DNA of 64,000 nt, taken from NCBI RefSeq assembly GCF_006874465.1, contig NZ_VIRL01000007.1, positions 1 to 64,000 on the forward strand. Reading direction: 5' to 3'. Below are positions 37,871 to 45,765 of the stretch, piece by piece. Numbering within the stretch: position 1 is the stretch's first letter; each line of letters opens with the position of its first letter. The notes beneath the pieces were generated by a model that was not told the DNA's origin, searched no databases, and saw only the letters and a program-made list of their open reading frames with translations. A program made the position numbers and the translations under genes. Source of the stretch: Microbispora bryophytorum. Its GTDB lineage: Bacteria > Actinomycetota > Actinomycetes > Streptosporangiales > Streptosporangiaceae.

Positions 37871-38259
37871 GCACCATTCCGGACGACCTGAGCTACACCA
37901 AGGAACACGAGTGGGTGGCCGGGATCGAGGACGGCCTCACCGTGACGGTGGGCATCACCGCGTACGCCGCCGAGCAGCTCGGCGACGTGGTTTTCGTGGA
38001 GGTGCACGCGGAGGCCGGCTCGACGGTCGCGGCCGGCGACACGGTCGGCGAGGTGGAGTCCACCAAGTCCGTGAGCGACATCTTCGCGCCGGTCGGCGGT
38101 GAGGTCGTCGAGATCAACCCCGCCGTCGTGGACGACCCCTCGCTGGTCAACTCCGACCCGTACGGCGAGGGCTGGCTGTTCCGCGTGCGCGTGGAGCAGG
38201 AGCCGGACGACCTGCTGTCGGCCGCGGAGTACACCGCGCTGACCTCCGGCGAGTCCTGA
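37867..38259 (+). CDS. gcvH: Glycine cleavage system H protein GcvH
   Basis: A 130-residue lipoyl carrier. YTKEHEWV at the start; the lipoylated Lys lies in [20 protein letters not shown] (about residue 66); the [14 protein letters not shown] motif is complete. GTG start with AGGAGG five bases upstream, overlapping the gcvT stop. gcvP and the lipoamide dehydrogenase are elsewhere. Confidence 0.97.
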   Translation: MSTIPDDLSYTKEHEWVAGIEDGLTVTVGITAYAAEQLGDVVFVEVHAEAGSTVAAGDTVGEVESTKSVSDIFAPVGGEVVEINPAVVDDPSLVNSDPYGEGWLFRVRVEQEPDDLLSAAEYTALTSGES

Positions 38260-38292
38260 CGGCCACCGGAGACGTGTGAAAGGCGACGGTCA

Positions 38293-39666
38293 ATGGCGAT
38301 CAGCGTCTTCGACCTGTTCAAGGTGGGGATCGGGCCGTCCAGCTCGCACACGGGCGGCCCGATGGCGGCGGCGCACAGGTTCGCCCGCGGGCTGCACCGG
38401 GACGGGCTGCTGGAGAAGGTCACCCGGGTCGAGGCCGTCCTGTACGGCTCGCTCGGGCTGACCGGCAAGGGCCACGGCAGTGACAAGGCGGTCCTGCTGG
38501 GCCTATCCGGCGACAAGCCCGAACTGGTCGACGTCGACACCGTCGACGAACGGCTGGCGGCGATGCGGGCGAGCGGCACGGTCACCCTGTACGGCGTGCA
38601 GGAGATCCCGTTCGTGGTCGGCGAGCACCTCGTCTTCGAGCGCAGGCTGTCGCTCCCCCACCACCCGAACGGCATGCGGTTCACGGCGTACGCCGGCGAC
38701 GCGGTGCTGCGCGAGAAGGTGTACTACTCGGTCGGCGGCGGCTTCGTGGTGGACGAGAACGCCACCGGCGCCGACCGGATCAAGCCCGACGACACGGCGC
38801 TGCCGTACGCCTTCACGACCGCGCACGAACTGCTCGCGCACTGCGCGGAGACCGGCCTGTCGATCTCCGGGCTGATGATGGAGAACGAGAAGGCCTTCGG
38901 CCGTACGGAGGCGGAGATCCGGGCCCGCCTGCTGCACCTGTGGGCGGTCATGGCCGAGTGCGTACGGCGCGGCACCAGCCGCGAGGGCGTCCTGCCGGGC
39001 GGCCTCAAGGTCCGCCGCCGGGCCCATCAGCTACACCGGCGGCTGCAGGGCGAAACCGACGGGACCGACCCGCTGCGGGCGATGGACTGGGTCACGCTGT
39101 TCGCGCTGGCCGTCAACGAGGAGAACGCCGCGGGCGGCCGGATCGTCACCGCGCCGACCAATGGCGCCGCCGGTATCGTCCCGGCCGTTCTGTCGTACTA
39201 CATGCGTTTCCTCCCGGGTTCCGGCGAGGACGGCGTCGTCCGCTTCCTTCTCACCGCGGGCGCGATCGGCGTCCTGTTCAAGGAGAACGCCTCCATCTCC
39301 GGCGCGGAGGTGGGCTGCCAGGGCGAGGTCGGCTCGGCCTGCTCGATGGCGGCGGCGGGCCTCACCGAGGCGCTCGGCGGGACGCCGGAGCAGGTCGAGA
39401 ACGCCGCCGAGATCGGCATCGAGCACAACCTCGGCCTGACCTGCGACCCGATCGGCGGGCTCGTCCAGATCCCGTGCATCGAGCGCAACGCCGTCGCCTC
39501 GATCAAGGCGATCGCCGCCGCCCGCATCGCGCTGCGCGGCGACGGCCGCCACTTCGTGTCGCTGGACAAGGCGATCAAGACGATGCGCGACACCGGCAGG
39601 GACATGCTCGACAAATACAAGGAGACCTCGCGCGGCGGCCTCGCCGTCAACGTCATCGAGTGCTGA
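38293..39666 (+). CDS. sdaA: L-serine ammonia-lyase (iron-sulfur type)
   Basis: A 457-residue one-chain L-serine dehydratase. The beta-domain begins [24 protein letters not shown]. The alpha-domain has [26 protein letters not shown], and cysteines for the 4Fe-4S cluster in [14 protein letters not shown] and [17 protein letters not shown]. It converts serine to pyruvate and ammonia. Directly after gcvH under the glycine riboswitch, it would drain the serine made from glycine via GlyA. The stop is followed by 13 Cs and then the 53-nt-period repeat array. Confidence 0.95.
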   Translation: MAISVFDLFKVGIGPSSSHTGGPMAAAHRFARGLHRDGLLEKVTRVEAVLYGSLGLTGKGHGSDKAVLLGLSGDKPELVDVDTVDERLAAMRASGTVTLYGVQEIPFVVGEHLVFERRLSLPHHPNGMRFTAYAGDAVLREKVYYSVGGGFVVDENATGADRIKPDDTALPYAFTTAHELLAHCAETGLSISGLMMENEKAFGRTEAEIRARLLHLWAVMAECVRRGTSREGVLPGGLKVRRRAHQLHRRLQGETDGTDPLRAMDWVTLFALAVNEENAAGGRIVTAPTNGAAGIVPAVLSYYMRFLPGSGEDGVVRFLLTAGAIGVLFKENASISGAEVGCQGEVGSACSMAAAGLTEALGGTPEQVENAAEIGIEHNLGLTCDPIGGLVQIPCIERNAVASIKAIAAARIALRGDGRHFVSLDKAIKTMRDTGRDMLDKYKETSRGGLAVNVIEC

Positions 39667-39677
39667 CCCCCCCCCCC

Positions 39678-39799
39678 CCGCCGTGATCTTGTAATTTGTC
39701 GCAGGCGATGCCCCTCACCTGCACCGGAGCCCTTCGTGATCATGCAGAAAATCGGCGAGCACCCTCCTGACCTGCCGTGGAACCGTTCGTGATCATGCA
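39678..39799 (+). repeat. 53-nt-period repeat array after sdaA (three cores)
   Basis: A 26-nt anchor (39678-39703; starts CCGCCGTGATCTTGTA) begins 11 bases after the sdaA stop, just behind a run of 13 Cs (39667-39679). The core TGATCWTGYA occurs at 39684, 39737 and 39790, exactly 53 bases apart. Copies two and three are each preceded by TTCG. The sequence between cores is not conserved. The same anchor and period recur at 63309-63567. The remaining bases up to 39865 hold nothing else but the ribosome site of the next gene. Confidence 0.8.
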
Positions 39800-39865
39800 C
39801 GCGGGCAGAACGTCGGCCGGAGCCAATAAGGTGGTGACTTCCCCGGCGAGGAGGAGGGCCGTCAC

Positions 39866-41329
39866 GTGAGGTGGCGCGAGGCGCTGCGCCCGCATCGGGC
39901 GTTCCTGGTCGTGCTGGTGGCGGGCGTCGCACTGCGCGCGCTCGCCGTGCTCGGCTACCGGCCCGCGTTGTGGTTCTGGGCCGATTCCTTCGCCTACCTC
40001 AGCTCGGCCCTCGACCTGCGGCCGCTGCCCTCGCGGCCGTCCGGCTACTCGCTTTTCCTGGCGGCGCTGAGCCCGCTGGGAAGTATCACCGCCGTCGTGA
40101 TCGTCCAGCACCTGCTCGGTCTCGGCATGGCCGTCTGCGTCTACGCGGTGCTGCGCCGGCGGACACGGCTGCCGGGCTGGGGAGCGGCGCTGGCGGCGGC
40201 GCCGGTGCTGCTCGACGTCCACCAGATCCAGCTCGAACACCTCATCATGGCGGACCTGCTGTTCACCGCACTGGTCGTGGCCGCCGTGACGATCCTGTTG
40301 TGGCGCCCTCGCCCGGGCGCGTGGTCCGTCGTCGCGGCGCTGCTGCTGCTCGGATGCGCCACGGTCACCCGCACCCTCGGGCTGCCCCTGATCGCGCTGG
40401 CGCTACTGCCGGTGCTGTTCGCCGGACGCTGGAGGACCGCCCTCGCCGGACTCGCCGCCGCGTCCGCCGTGCTCGGCGGGTACGCCGTCTGGTTCCACGA
40501 CGCCCACGGGTCGTACGGGATGGGCGGCAGCAGCACGTGGTTGTGGTCGCGCACGATGACCTTCGCCGACTGCTCGGTGATGAAGCCGCCGAAGGAACTG
40601 GCGGTGCTGTGCCCGTCGGAGCCCAGGCTCGCCGCGCCCGCCTACATCTGGGCCGCCGACTCGCCCATCCAGCGGGTGAAGAAGGACAAGGACCGGCTGG
40701 CGAGCGAGTTCGCCTCGCTGGCGATCCGCAGCCAGCCCCTCGACTTCCTGGCGACCGGGCTGCACGACGCCATGTGGGCGTTCGAATGGGACCGGAAGGT
40801 CTACCCCGCCCCGGGCACGCAGAGCGCGTACGTGTTCCCCGCCTCGGTGAAGCCGTTCACCTCCAAGGTGGCCTCCGGCGGCCGTACGGCGGGCGCGCTG
40901 ACCACCGCCTACCAGGGGAGCTCCGGGGACACGACCGTGGTCGAGCCGTTCGCGGGGTGGCTGCGCGCCTACCAGGAGCAGGGCTTCCTACGCGGGCCGC
41001 TGCTGGCGGCGATCCTGCTGGCCGGGCTCGCCGGGCTGGTGACCAGGCGGTGGTCGGCGCTGCTGCCCTGGGCCGCGGCGGCGGCCCTGCTTCTGCTGCC
41101 GCCCCTGATCGCCGCCTTCGACCACCGCTATGTGGTGCCCGTCGTGCCGCTCGCCTGCCTGGCCGCCGGGCTCGCCCTCGGCACGGGCGCGACCGCCGCG
41201 CCGTGGCGCGCGGAGGGCAGATCAGGGGACAAATCAGGGGGACGGTCAGCGAGGCGGTCAGCGGCGGCGGACATGCAGGCGAACGACCGCAAGCGCGTCG
41301 TCGCGGCCGACCGCGCGGCGAACGCGTGA
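39866..41329 (+). CDS. Polytopic membrane protein, GT-C glycosyltransferase-like
   Basis: A 487-residue protein with about ten membrane helices. An acidic residue follows the first helix in [10 protein letters not shown], as in GT-C fold transferases that use lipid-linked sugars. Between helices, a periplasmic segment of about 130 residues ([20 protein letters not shown] ... [10 protein letters not shown]) precedes the last three helices. The C-terminal tail from about residue 450 is low-complexity and lies antisense to the AmaP-like gene. GTG start after GGAGGAGGG. Likely a mannosyl- or arabinosyl-type transferase of unknown substrate. Confidence 0.75.
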   Translation: MRWREALRPHRAFLVVLVAGVALRALAVLGYRPALWFWADSFAYLSSALDLRPLPSRPSGYSLFLAALSPLGSITAVVIVQHLLGLGMAVCVYAVLRRRTRLPGWGAALAAAPVLLDVHQIQLEHLIMADLLFTALVVAAVTILLWRPRPGAWSVVAALLLLGCATVTRTLGLPLIALALLPVLFAGRWRTALAGLAAASAVLGGYAVWFHDAHGSYGMGGSSTWLWSRTMTFADCSVMKPPKELAVLCPSEPRLAAPAYIWAADSPIQRVKKDKDRLASEFASLAIRSQPLDFLATGLHDAMWAFEWDRKVYPAPGTQSAYVFPASVKPFTSKVASGGRTAGALTTAYQGSSGDTTVVEPFAGWLRAYQEQGFLRGPLLAAILLAGLAGLVTRRWSALLPWAAAAALLLLPPLIAAFDHRYVVPVVPLACLAAGLALGTGATAAPWRAEGRSGDKSGGRSARRSAAADMQANDRKRVVAADRAANA

Positions 41330-41749
41330 GATCGCCGACTCGTCCAGCCGCCTGATCACCTGCCGCACGTCGGCCGACCGCCGCAGCGACACCGAAATCC
41401 GCACCCTGCCGTCGCGTACGAGCCTGACCGAGATGTGGCCGATCCCGTCGATCCCCTTCAGCGCCACGCCGAGCATGGCGATGCCGGCGCCGGTGCGGCT
41501 GCCGACCCGGCCCCAGCCGAGCGCCAGGAAGAGCCAGCGGGTCGCGACCAGCGCGAGCACCATGGCCGCCCCGGCCAGCAGGGGCAGCGCCCACGGCTTC
41601 CCGTCGGCCACCCTCCCGTCGACCACGCTCGCGTCGATCAGGGCCACGCCCGGCCGCCCGCGCACGGCGGTCAGCAGGCCGAGACCCCCCGCGACCAGCG
41701 CGAGGCCCACCAGCAGGAGCCCGACGCGGTTTCCCCAACGCGGACGCAC
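41258..41749 (-). CDS. AmaP-like alkaline shock response membrane-anchor protein
   Basis: A 163-residue protein with two membrane helices ([20 protein letters not shown], about residues 10-30, and [24 protein letters not shown], about 50-75). A cytoplasmic domain ([39 protein letters not shown]) follows, resembling Asp23-associated AmaP proteins. GTG 41749 two bases after the stop of the DUF6286 gene. No Asp23/Gls24 gene is next to it. The last 72 bases overlap the end of the convergent GT-C gene. Confidence 0.75.
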   Translation of the reverse strand: MRPRWGNRVGLLLVGLALVAGGLGLLTAVRGRPGVALIDASVVDGRVADGKPWALPLLAGAAMVLALVATRWLFLALGWGRVGSRTGAGIAMLGVALKGIDGIGHISVRLVRDGRVRISVSLRRSADVRQVIRRLDESAISRVRRAVGRDDALAVVRLHVRRR

Positions 41750-41750
41750 C

Positions 41751-42467
41751 TCAGCCCCCTCTCCTGCGCAGCCGTACGACCACCTCCTGGCGGGACCGGA
41801 CGCCGAGGCCCGACAGCCGGTCCCCGACCGCCGCGCCGACCTCGCGCAGCAGGGCGCCGGTCGTGTCCGCGTCGGCCACCACGGCGACCTCGATCCGCCT
41901 GCGGAGGATGTGGACGCCGGCCCGCCGGACGTGCTCGACCTCACGGGCCGAGGCGGCGAGCGTCCGGCGCAGACCGGCGCGGGTCAGTCCCATCGCGAGC
42001 AGCGGATCCCGGCATTCCAGGGGCATGAGCCGGGGACGGCCGGGAACGAGCGCGAGGGCCACCAGTCCCGCCCCGCACACGACCATGCCGATCGCGGCGG
42101 CGGGGACGACCGGGTCGCCCGTCGTGAGGTTCAGCAGCCGGGACGGCAGCCGCCAGGGCGGCAGCATGCCAAGCATGACGGCGACGACCACGGCGGTGAG
42201 CACCCAGCCGAGCAGGGCGATCACCACGGCGACCACGACGGCGGCCGGAGTCCGGGCCGGCCGCAGGACGCGCACCGCGCTCCGCCGACCCGTCGCAGCG
42301 CCCCTGCCGCCTGTGTCGCCTGTGTCGCTTCCGGCGCCCTCGACATCCGCGCCCCTGGCGCCCTTGCCGCCGCTGCCACCCTTGGTGCCCTTGGCGCCCG
42401 AGTCGCTTCCGGCGCCCTGCGCGCTCCTCGCCGACGAACCCGCCAGGATTCCCTGCACGACGCTCAT
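41751..42467 (-). CDS. DUF6286-type membrane protein
   Basis: A 238-residue protein. A Gly/Ser/Asp-rich N-terminus of about 60 residues is followed by membrane helices at about 75-100 (AAVVVAVVIALLGWVLTAVVVAVMLG) and 120-140. A C-terminal domain (LTRAGLRRTLAASAREVEHVRRAGVHILRRRIEVAVVADADTTG) has the alternating basic pattern of Asp23-cluster proteins. Pairs of DUF6286 and AmaP genes are usual in actinomycete Asp23 clusters. ATG 42467 (MSVVQGI) is preferred to the GTG at 42491, which lacks a ribosome site. Confidence 0.65.
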   Translation of the reverse strand: MSVVQGILAGSSARSAQGAGSDSGAKGTKGGSGGKGARGADVEGAGSDTGDTGGRGAATGRRSAVRVLRPARTPAAVVVAVVIALLGWVLTAVVVAVMLGMLPPWRLPSRLLNLTTGDPVVPAAAIGMVVCGAGLVALALVPGRPRLMPLECRDPLLAMGLTRAGLRRTLAASAREVEHVRRAGVHILRRRIEVAVVADADTTGALLREVGAAVGDRLSGLGVRSRQEVVVRLRRRGG

Positions 42468-42668
42468 CAGCCGTTCACCCTTCCCGCTCACCGTGCCGGG
42501 TCCGCTCGGTAGTCACCTCACCATGGGTACACGGAGCGGTGACGGGACGGGCGGGTCACCCGCCGCCTTGCGCGATCATGGCGGCGCCACGGCGGAGTTT
42601 TTGCCCAGGCCCGGTTAACGTGAACCGCGCTCATGTGTTTCCGGGCGGCGCCGTACTAGGCTGCGCCC

Positions 42669-43844
42669 ATGGACGACCGACAGCGTCTCGACCAGGCGAC
42701 GGCCCACCTTGAGCCGCCCTTCGCCGTCCTCGACATGGACGCGCTCCGGTCGAACGCGGCCACCATGGTGCGCCGGGCCCGGGGCAAGCCGATCCGGGTG
42801 GCCAGCAAGTCGATCCGCTGCCGGGCCGTGCTCGAACGGATCCTGGCCATGGACGGCGTCTCCGGCGTCATGGCCTTCACGCTGCCCGAGGCGCTGTGGC
42901 TGGTCTCCACCGGCCTGCGGGACGTGCTCGTGGCCTACCCCACCGCGGACAGGACCGCGCTGCGCGCCCTCGGATCGGACGAGGTGGCGGCACGGGAGAT
43001 CACCGTCATGGTGGACTCGCCCGAGCACCTCGACCTCATCGAGAGCCTGCGACTCCCCCACCGGATCCGGGTCTGCCTGGACATCGACGCGGGGTTCGTG
43101 ACCCTCGGCGGCGCGTTCCGGGCGGGCGCGCTGCGCTCGCCGATCCGCGAGCCCGAGCAGGCCGCCGAGATCGCCGCGCACATCGCCAAACGTCCCGGCG
43201 TGCGGCTGACCGGGCTCATGGCGTACGAGGCCCAGATCGCCGGGATGGGCGACGACGTTCCGGGACCGTACGGCCGAGCGGTGCGCTGGATGCAGGAGCG
43301 GTCGCGCCGCGAGCTGATCGTGCGGCGCGGCCGGATCGTGCAGGCCCTGCGCCAGGTCGCCGACCTGGAGTTCGTCAACGGCGGCGGAACGGGAAGCATC
43401 GAGAAGACCGTCGCCGAGCGGGCGATCACCGAGGTCGCGGCGGGCTCGGGATTCTTCCATCCCCGGCTGTTCGACTTCTACCGGGGCTTCACCGGCCGTC
43501 CGGCGGCGCTGTTCGCCCTGCCCGTCGTGCGCAAGCCGGCTCCCGACGTCGCGACCGTGCTCGGAGGGGGCTATCCCGCCTCCGGGGCCCCCGGGCCCAC
43601 CCGGCTGCCCCAGCCGTACCTGCCGGCGGGGCTCAGATATCACTCGGACGAGGGGGCGGGCGAGGTGCAGACGCCGCTTCTGGGCGAGGCCGCGGCCGAC
43701 CTACGCCTCGGCGACCGCGTCTGGTTCCGCCACGCGAAGGCCGGGGAGCTGTGCGAGCGCTTCGCCGCCTTGCACCTCGTGGAGGGCGACCGGGTGGCCG
43801 AGGAGGTCCCGACCTACCGCGGCGAGGGCAGGACCTTCCTGTGA
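42669..43844 (+). CDS. PLP-dependent D-amino-acid deaminase/aldolase (alanine-racemase N-domain fold)
   Basis: A 391-residue fold-type III PLP enzyme. The cofactor Lys is in GKPIRVASKSIRCRAVL (about residue 42). Barrel motifs include CLDIDAGFVTLGG, GVRLTGLMAYEAQIAG and EFVNGGGTGSIEKT. The C-terminal beta domain has the metal-type HAKAGELCERF. The arrangement resembles D-threonine aldolase / D-serine dehydratase-like proteins ('amino acid deaminase/aldolase'). The substrate cannot be told from sequence alone. It stands alone, convergent with the DUF3618 gene. Confidence 0.88.
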   Translation: MDDRQRLDQATAHLEPPFAVLDMDALRSNAATMVRRARGKPIRVASKSIRCRAVLERILAMDGVSGVMAFTLPEALWLVSTGLRDVLVAYPTADRTALRALGSDEVAAREITVMVDSPEHLDLIESLRLPHRIRVCLDIDAGFVTLGGAFRAGALRSPIREPEQAAEIAAHIAKRPGVRLTGLMAYEAQIAGMGDDVPGPYGRAVRWMQERSRRELIVRRGRIVQALRQVADLEFVNGGGTGSIEKTVAERAITEVAAGSGFFHPRLFDFYRGFTGRPAALFALPVVRKPAPDVATVLGGGYPASGAPGPTRLPQPYLPAGLRYHSDEGAGEVQTPLLGEAAADLRLGDRVWFRHAKAGELCERFAALHLVEGDRVAEEVPTYRGEGRTFL

Positions 43845-43884
43845 CCGCGGGCCCGGCCTCGTGATCGTTCCCGCGGGGACGCGA

Positions 43885-43914
43885 ACGCCGCCGTGAACCG
43901 CGTCACGGCGGCGT
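43885..43914. terminator. Bidirectional hairpin between convergent genes
   Basis: A perfect 12-bp stem (ACGCCGCCGTGA and complement) with a 6-base loop, 40 bases after the PLP-enzyme stop and 14 bases after the DUF3618 stop on the other strand. Confidence 0.7.
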
Positions 43915-43928
43915 CGTCGGGCGGCGGG

Positions 43929-44264
43929 TCAGCGGGAGCGGCGGGAGCGGCGGCGCAGCAGCACGACGGCCGCGCCCACGACGACGACCACGCCGATCCC
44001 GATCAGCACCGGGGCGATGCCGGGCGCCGGATACTCCGCGGGCTGCTCGCCCTCGCCGTCGGCCGGGGCGTACGTGCGCGGTCCCAGGACCATGTCCTCC
44101 ACGGACGTGACGAAGTCACGCGCGTTGGCCTTCGCCTTCTCGACGCCGCGCTCCGCGACCCGCTTCGGGCTCACCCGGTCCGCGATGGCGTCGACCGTGC
44201 GAGCGAGCTCCGCCCGCGTGCGCTCGATCTTCCGTTCCAGCGCATCGGGATCGGTGTCCGCCAT
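43929..44264 (-). CDS. DUF3618 domain protein with C-terminal membrane helix
   Basis: A 111-residue protein. The DUF3618 helix is at the start (DPDALERKIERTRAELARTVDAIADRVSPKRVAERGVEK). A single membrane helix is near the end (APVLIGIGVVVVVGAAVVLL, residues 84-104) with a basic RRRSRRSR tail. Start ATG 44264 with AGGAGG; the frame is open far upstream but that is a shadow of the peroxiredoxin gene. The family is a common actinobacterial membrane-associated protein of unknown role. Confidence 0.9.
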   Translation of the reverse strand: MADTDPDALERKIERTRAELARTVDAIADRVSPKRVAERGVEKAKANARDFVTSVEDMVLGPRTYAPADGEGEQPAEYPAPGIAPVLIGIGVVVVVGAAVVLLRRRSRRSR

Positions 44265-44399
44265 GCGATCCCCCTCCTGTGGTATTCGTGTGTGATCAGT
44301 CTGCCAGGTCCGGCGGTCGCCCCGCACAGGGGCTGAGCCGGTAGTTTGGTGGACGCTTGCCCGCCGATCGCCGCGGGTCACCTTTTTCCGGAGGACGAG

Positions 44400-44867
44400 A
44401 TGAGCAAGCTCCAGCCCGGCGACGCCGCGCCGGACTTCACCCTGACCGACGCCGACGACAACGAGGTCTCGCTGGAGTCGTTCCGCGGCAGGCGGGTCAT
44501 CCTGTACTTCTACCCGGCGGCGATGACCCCCGGGTGCACCAAGCAGGCCTGCGACTTCCGCGACAACCTCGGCGCGCTGACCGAGCAGGGCTTCGTGGTG
44601 CTGGGCGTTTCCAAGGACAAGCCCGCCAAGCTGCGGCAGTTCCGCGAGCGCGACGCGCTGACCTTCCCGCTGCTGTCCGACACCGGTCTGGACGTGCACA
44701 AGGCGTACGGCGCGTACGGCGAGAAGACGAACTACGGCAAGACCGTGATGGGCGTCATCCGCTCCACATTCGTCGTCGACCCCGACGGAAAGATCGAGAA
44801 GGCCCTCTACAACGTGAAGGCCACCGGTCACGTCGCCCGGCTCACGAAAGAGCTGGGGATTTCCTGA
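44400..44867 (+). CDS. bcp: Thioredoxin-dependent peroxiredoxin, BCP type
   Basis: A 155-residue atypical 2-Cys/1-Cys peroxiredoxin. GDAAPDFTLTDADDNEVSLESFRGRRVILYFYPAAMTPGCTKQACDFRD has the peroxidatic Cys (TPGCT) and the second Cys five residues on. VIRSTFVVDPDGKI completes the fold. It reduces hydroperoxides with thioredoxin. ATG 44400 with GGAGG seven bases upstream; an in-frame start 54 bases earlier is not needed. A hairpin follows the stop. Confidence 0.95.
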   Translation: MSKLQPGDAAPDFTLTDADDNEVSLESFRGRRVILYFYPAAMTPGCTKQACDFRDNLGALTEQGFVVLGVSKDKPAKLRQFRERDALTFPLLSDTGLDVHKAYGAYGEKTNYGKTVMGVIRSTFVVDPDGKIEKALYNVKATGHVARLTKELGIS

Positions 44868-44888
44868 AATATCCCTTTCGTTGCCCTC

Positions 44889-44921
44889 CCGGAATTGTCG
44901 GCGGCGGCCGATAAATTCCGG
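44889..44921 (+). terminator. Hairpin after bcp
   Basis: CCGGAATT at 44889-44896 pairs with AATTCCGG at 44914-44921, and inner TCGG pairs with CCGA. It lies 21 bases after the bcp stop and reaches to within a few bases of the HNH-gene ATG, so it could also mask that gene's ribosome site. Confidence 0.55.
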
Positions 44922-44924
44922 GGC

Positions 44925-45560
44925 ATGGCGAAGTACAAGTACACCCCTGAATTGCTCGCCGCCGCGGCCGCCGGCGCGAGCAGCATCGCCGACGTGCTGC
45001 GCCACCTCGGCATCCCGTGGTCGGGCGGCGCCCACGCGCACATCAGTCGCCGCCTCAAGCACTTCGGCATCGACACATCCCACTTCCTCGGCCAAGCCCA
45101 CAGGCGAGGACAGACATCTCCCCGACGTAGCCTTCCGGCGGAAGTGCTGGTCCTGAACCCCCCGGGCGCCACCCGGGAGAAGCCCACCAAGCTCCGGCGG
45201 GTGCTGCGCGAAGTAGGAGTCCCCTACCGCTGCGCAGACTGTAAGATAGGCGGCACTTGGCAGGGCCGGCCGTTGACATTGCACATCGACCACATCAACG
45301 GCAACTGGCTGGACAACAGAAAAGAGAATCTGAGGTTCCTCTGCCCGAACTGCCATTCTCAGACAGAGAATCTCGCAGGAAAGGGAAGAGGAAAAGGGGT
45401 CGTAGTCCAACGGCAGGAGACCGCGGCTTTAGGTGCCGTACAGTGCGGGTTCGAATCCCGCCGACCCCACAATCAATCATTTGAGAATAACGGCGCATCG
45501 AATACCGTCAAAGAAATTAGTCTTTCAGACAAGAGAAGGCGTCTGCGAAGATGGCCGTGA
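44925..45560 (+). CDS. HNH endonuclease whose frame reads through a tRNA gene
   Basis: From ATG 44925: a helical N-terminal DNA-recognition part (KYTPELLAAAAAGASSIADVLRHLGIPWSGGAHAHISRRLKHFGID), then the HNH nuclease CADCKIGGTWQGRPLTLHIDHINGNWLDNRKENLRFLCPNCHSQTENLAGK. It has the CxxC...HIDHINGN...N...H pattern and a second CxxC. The nuclease core ends near 45385. The frame continues without a stop through the tRNA at 45396-45469 and on to 45560, so the last 58 residues are tRNA-encoded or filler. Similar proteins are common in actinomycetes and phages; homing-type activity is inferred. Confidence 0.85.
   Translation: MAKYKYTPELLAAAAAGASSIADVLRHLGIPWSGGAHAHISRRLKHFGIDTSHFLGQAHRRGQTSPRRSLPAEVLVLNPPGATREKPTKLRRVLREVGVPYRCADCKIGGTWQGRPLTLHIDHINGNWLDNRKENLRFLCPNCHSQTENLAGKGRGKGVVVQRQETAALGAVQCGFESRRPHNQSFENNGASNTVKEISLSDKRRRLRRWP
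45396..45469 (+). tRNA. tRNA gene with UAG anticodon, no long variable arm
   Basis: A full cloverleaf can be folded. Acceptor GGGGTCG/CGACCCC (7 bp); U8 and A9; D-arm stem GTC/GAC with a loop containing GG. Anticodon stem GCGGC/GCCGT with loop TTTAGGT, so the anticodon is TAG (45430-45432). Variable loop ACAGT (5 bases); T-arm GCGGG-TTCGAAT-CCCGC; discriminator A; CCA not encoded. UAG would read the Leu codon CUA, but bacterial tRNA-Leu is class II with a long variable arm, which this lacks. The amino-acid identity is therefore uncertain. Confidence 0.88.
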
Positions 45561-45682
45561 TGGTCACCGCGGACGACCTCGCCTTTCTCGAGCGTCTCAT
45601 GGCGACGCAGGGTGCCCCGTCGCGGTCCTCCGTCATCCGGACGGCGATCGCGCTGCTCCGCGCTCAGAGCGAGCGGGAGTGA
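45551..45682 (+). CDS. Small ribbon-helix-helix-like protein, 43 residues
   Basis: MAVMVTADDLAFLERLMATQ... then SRSSVIRTAIALLRAQSERE. The beta-strand, helix and SxSxVIRxAI pattern is that of CopG/Arc-type ribbon-helix-helix DNA binders and type II antitoxins. No toxin follows: only a 7-codon ORF (MGVRRYP) starts after it at 45689. Weak ribosome site; ATG 45560 is an alternative start. It overlaps the tail of the HNH frame by 10 bases. Confidence 0.5.
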   Translation: MAVMVTADDLAFLERLMATQGAPSRSSVIRTAIALLRAQSERE

Positions 45683-45765
45683 CCGTCATGGGAGTCCGGC
45701 GGTACCCGTAGGTGCGCGCCGGCCCCTCCGCCGGCACGCACCTGTGGGATCTCCGGAAGGAAGTC

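Noticed and set aside
39678-39799. CRISPR array
   Set aside because: Regular spacing and variable interiors are suggestive, but the conserved part is only about 10-16 bases, there are three copies, and no cas gene is present.
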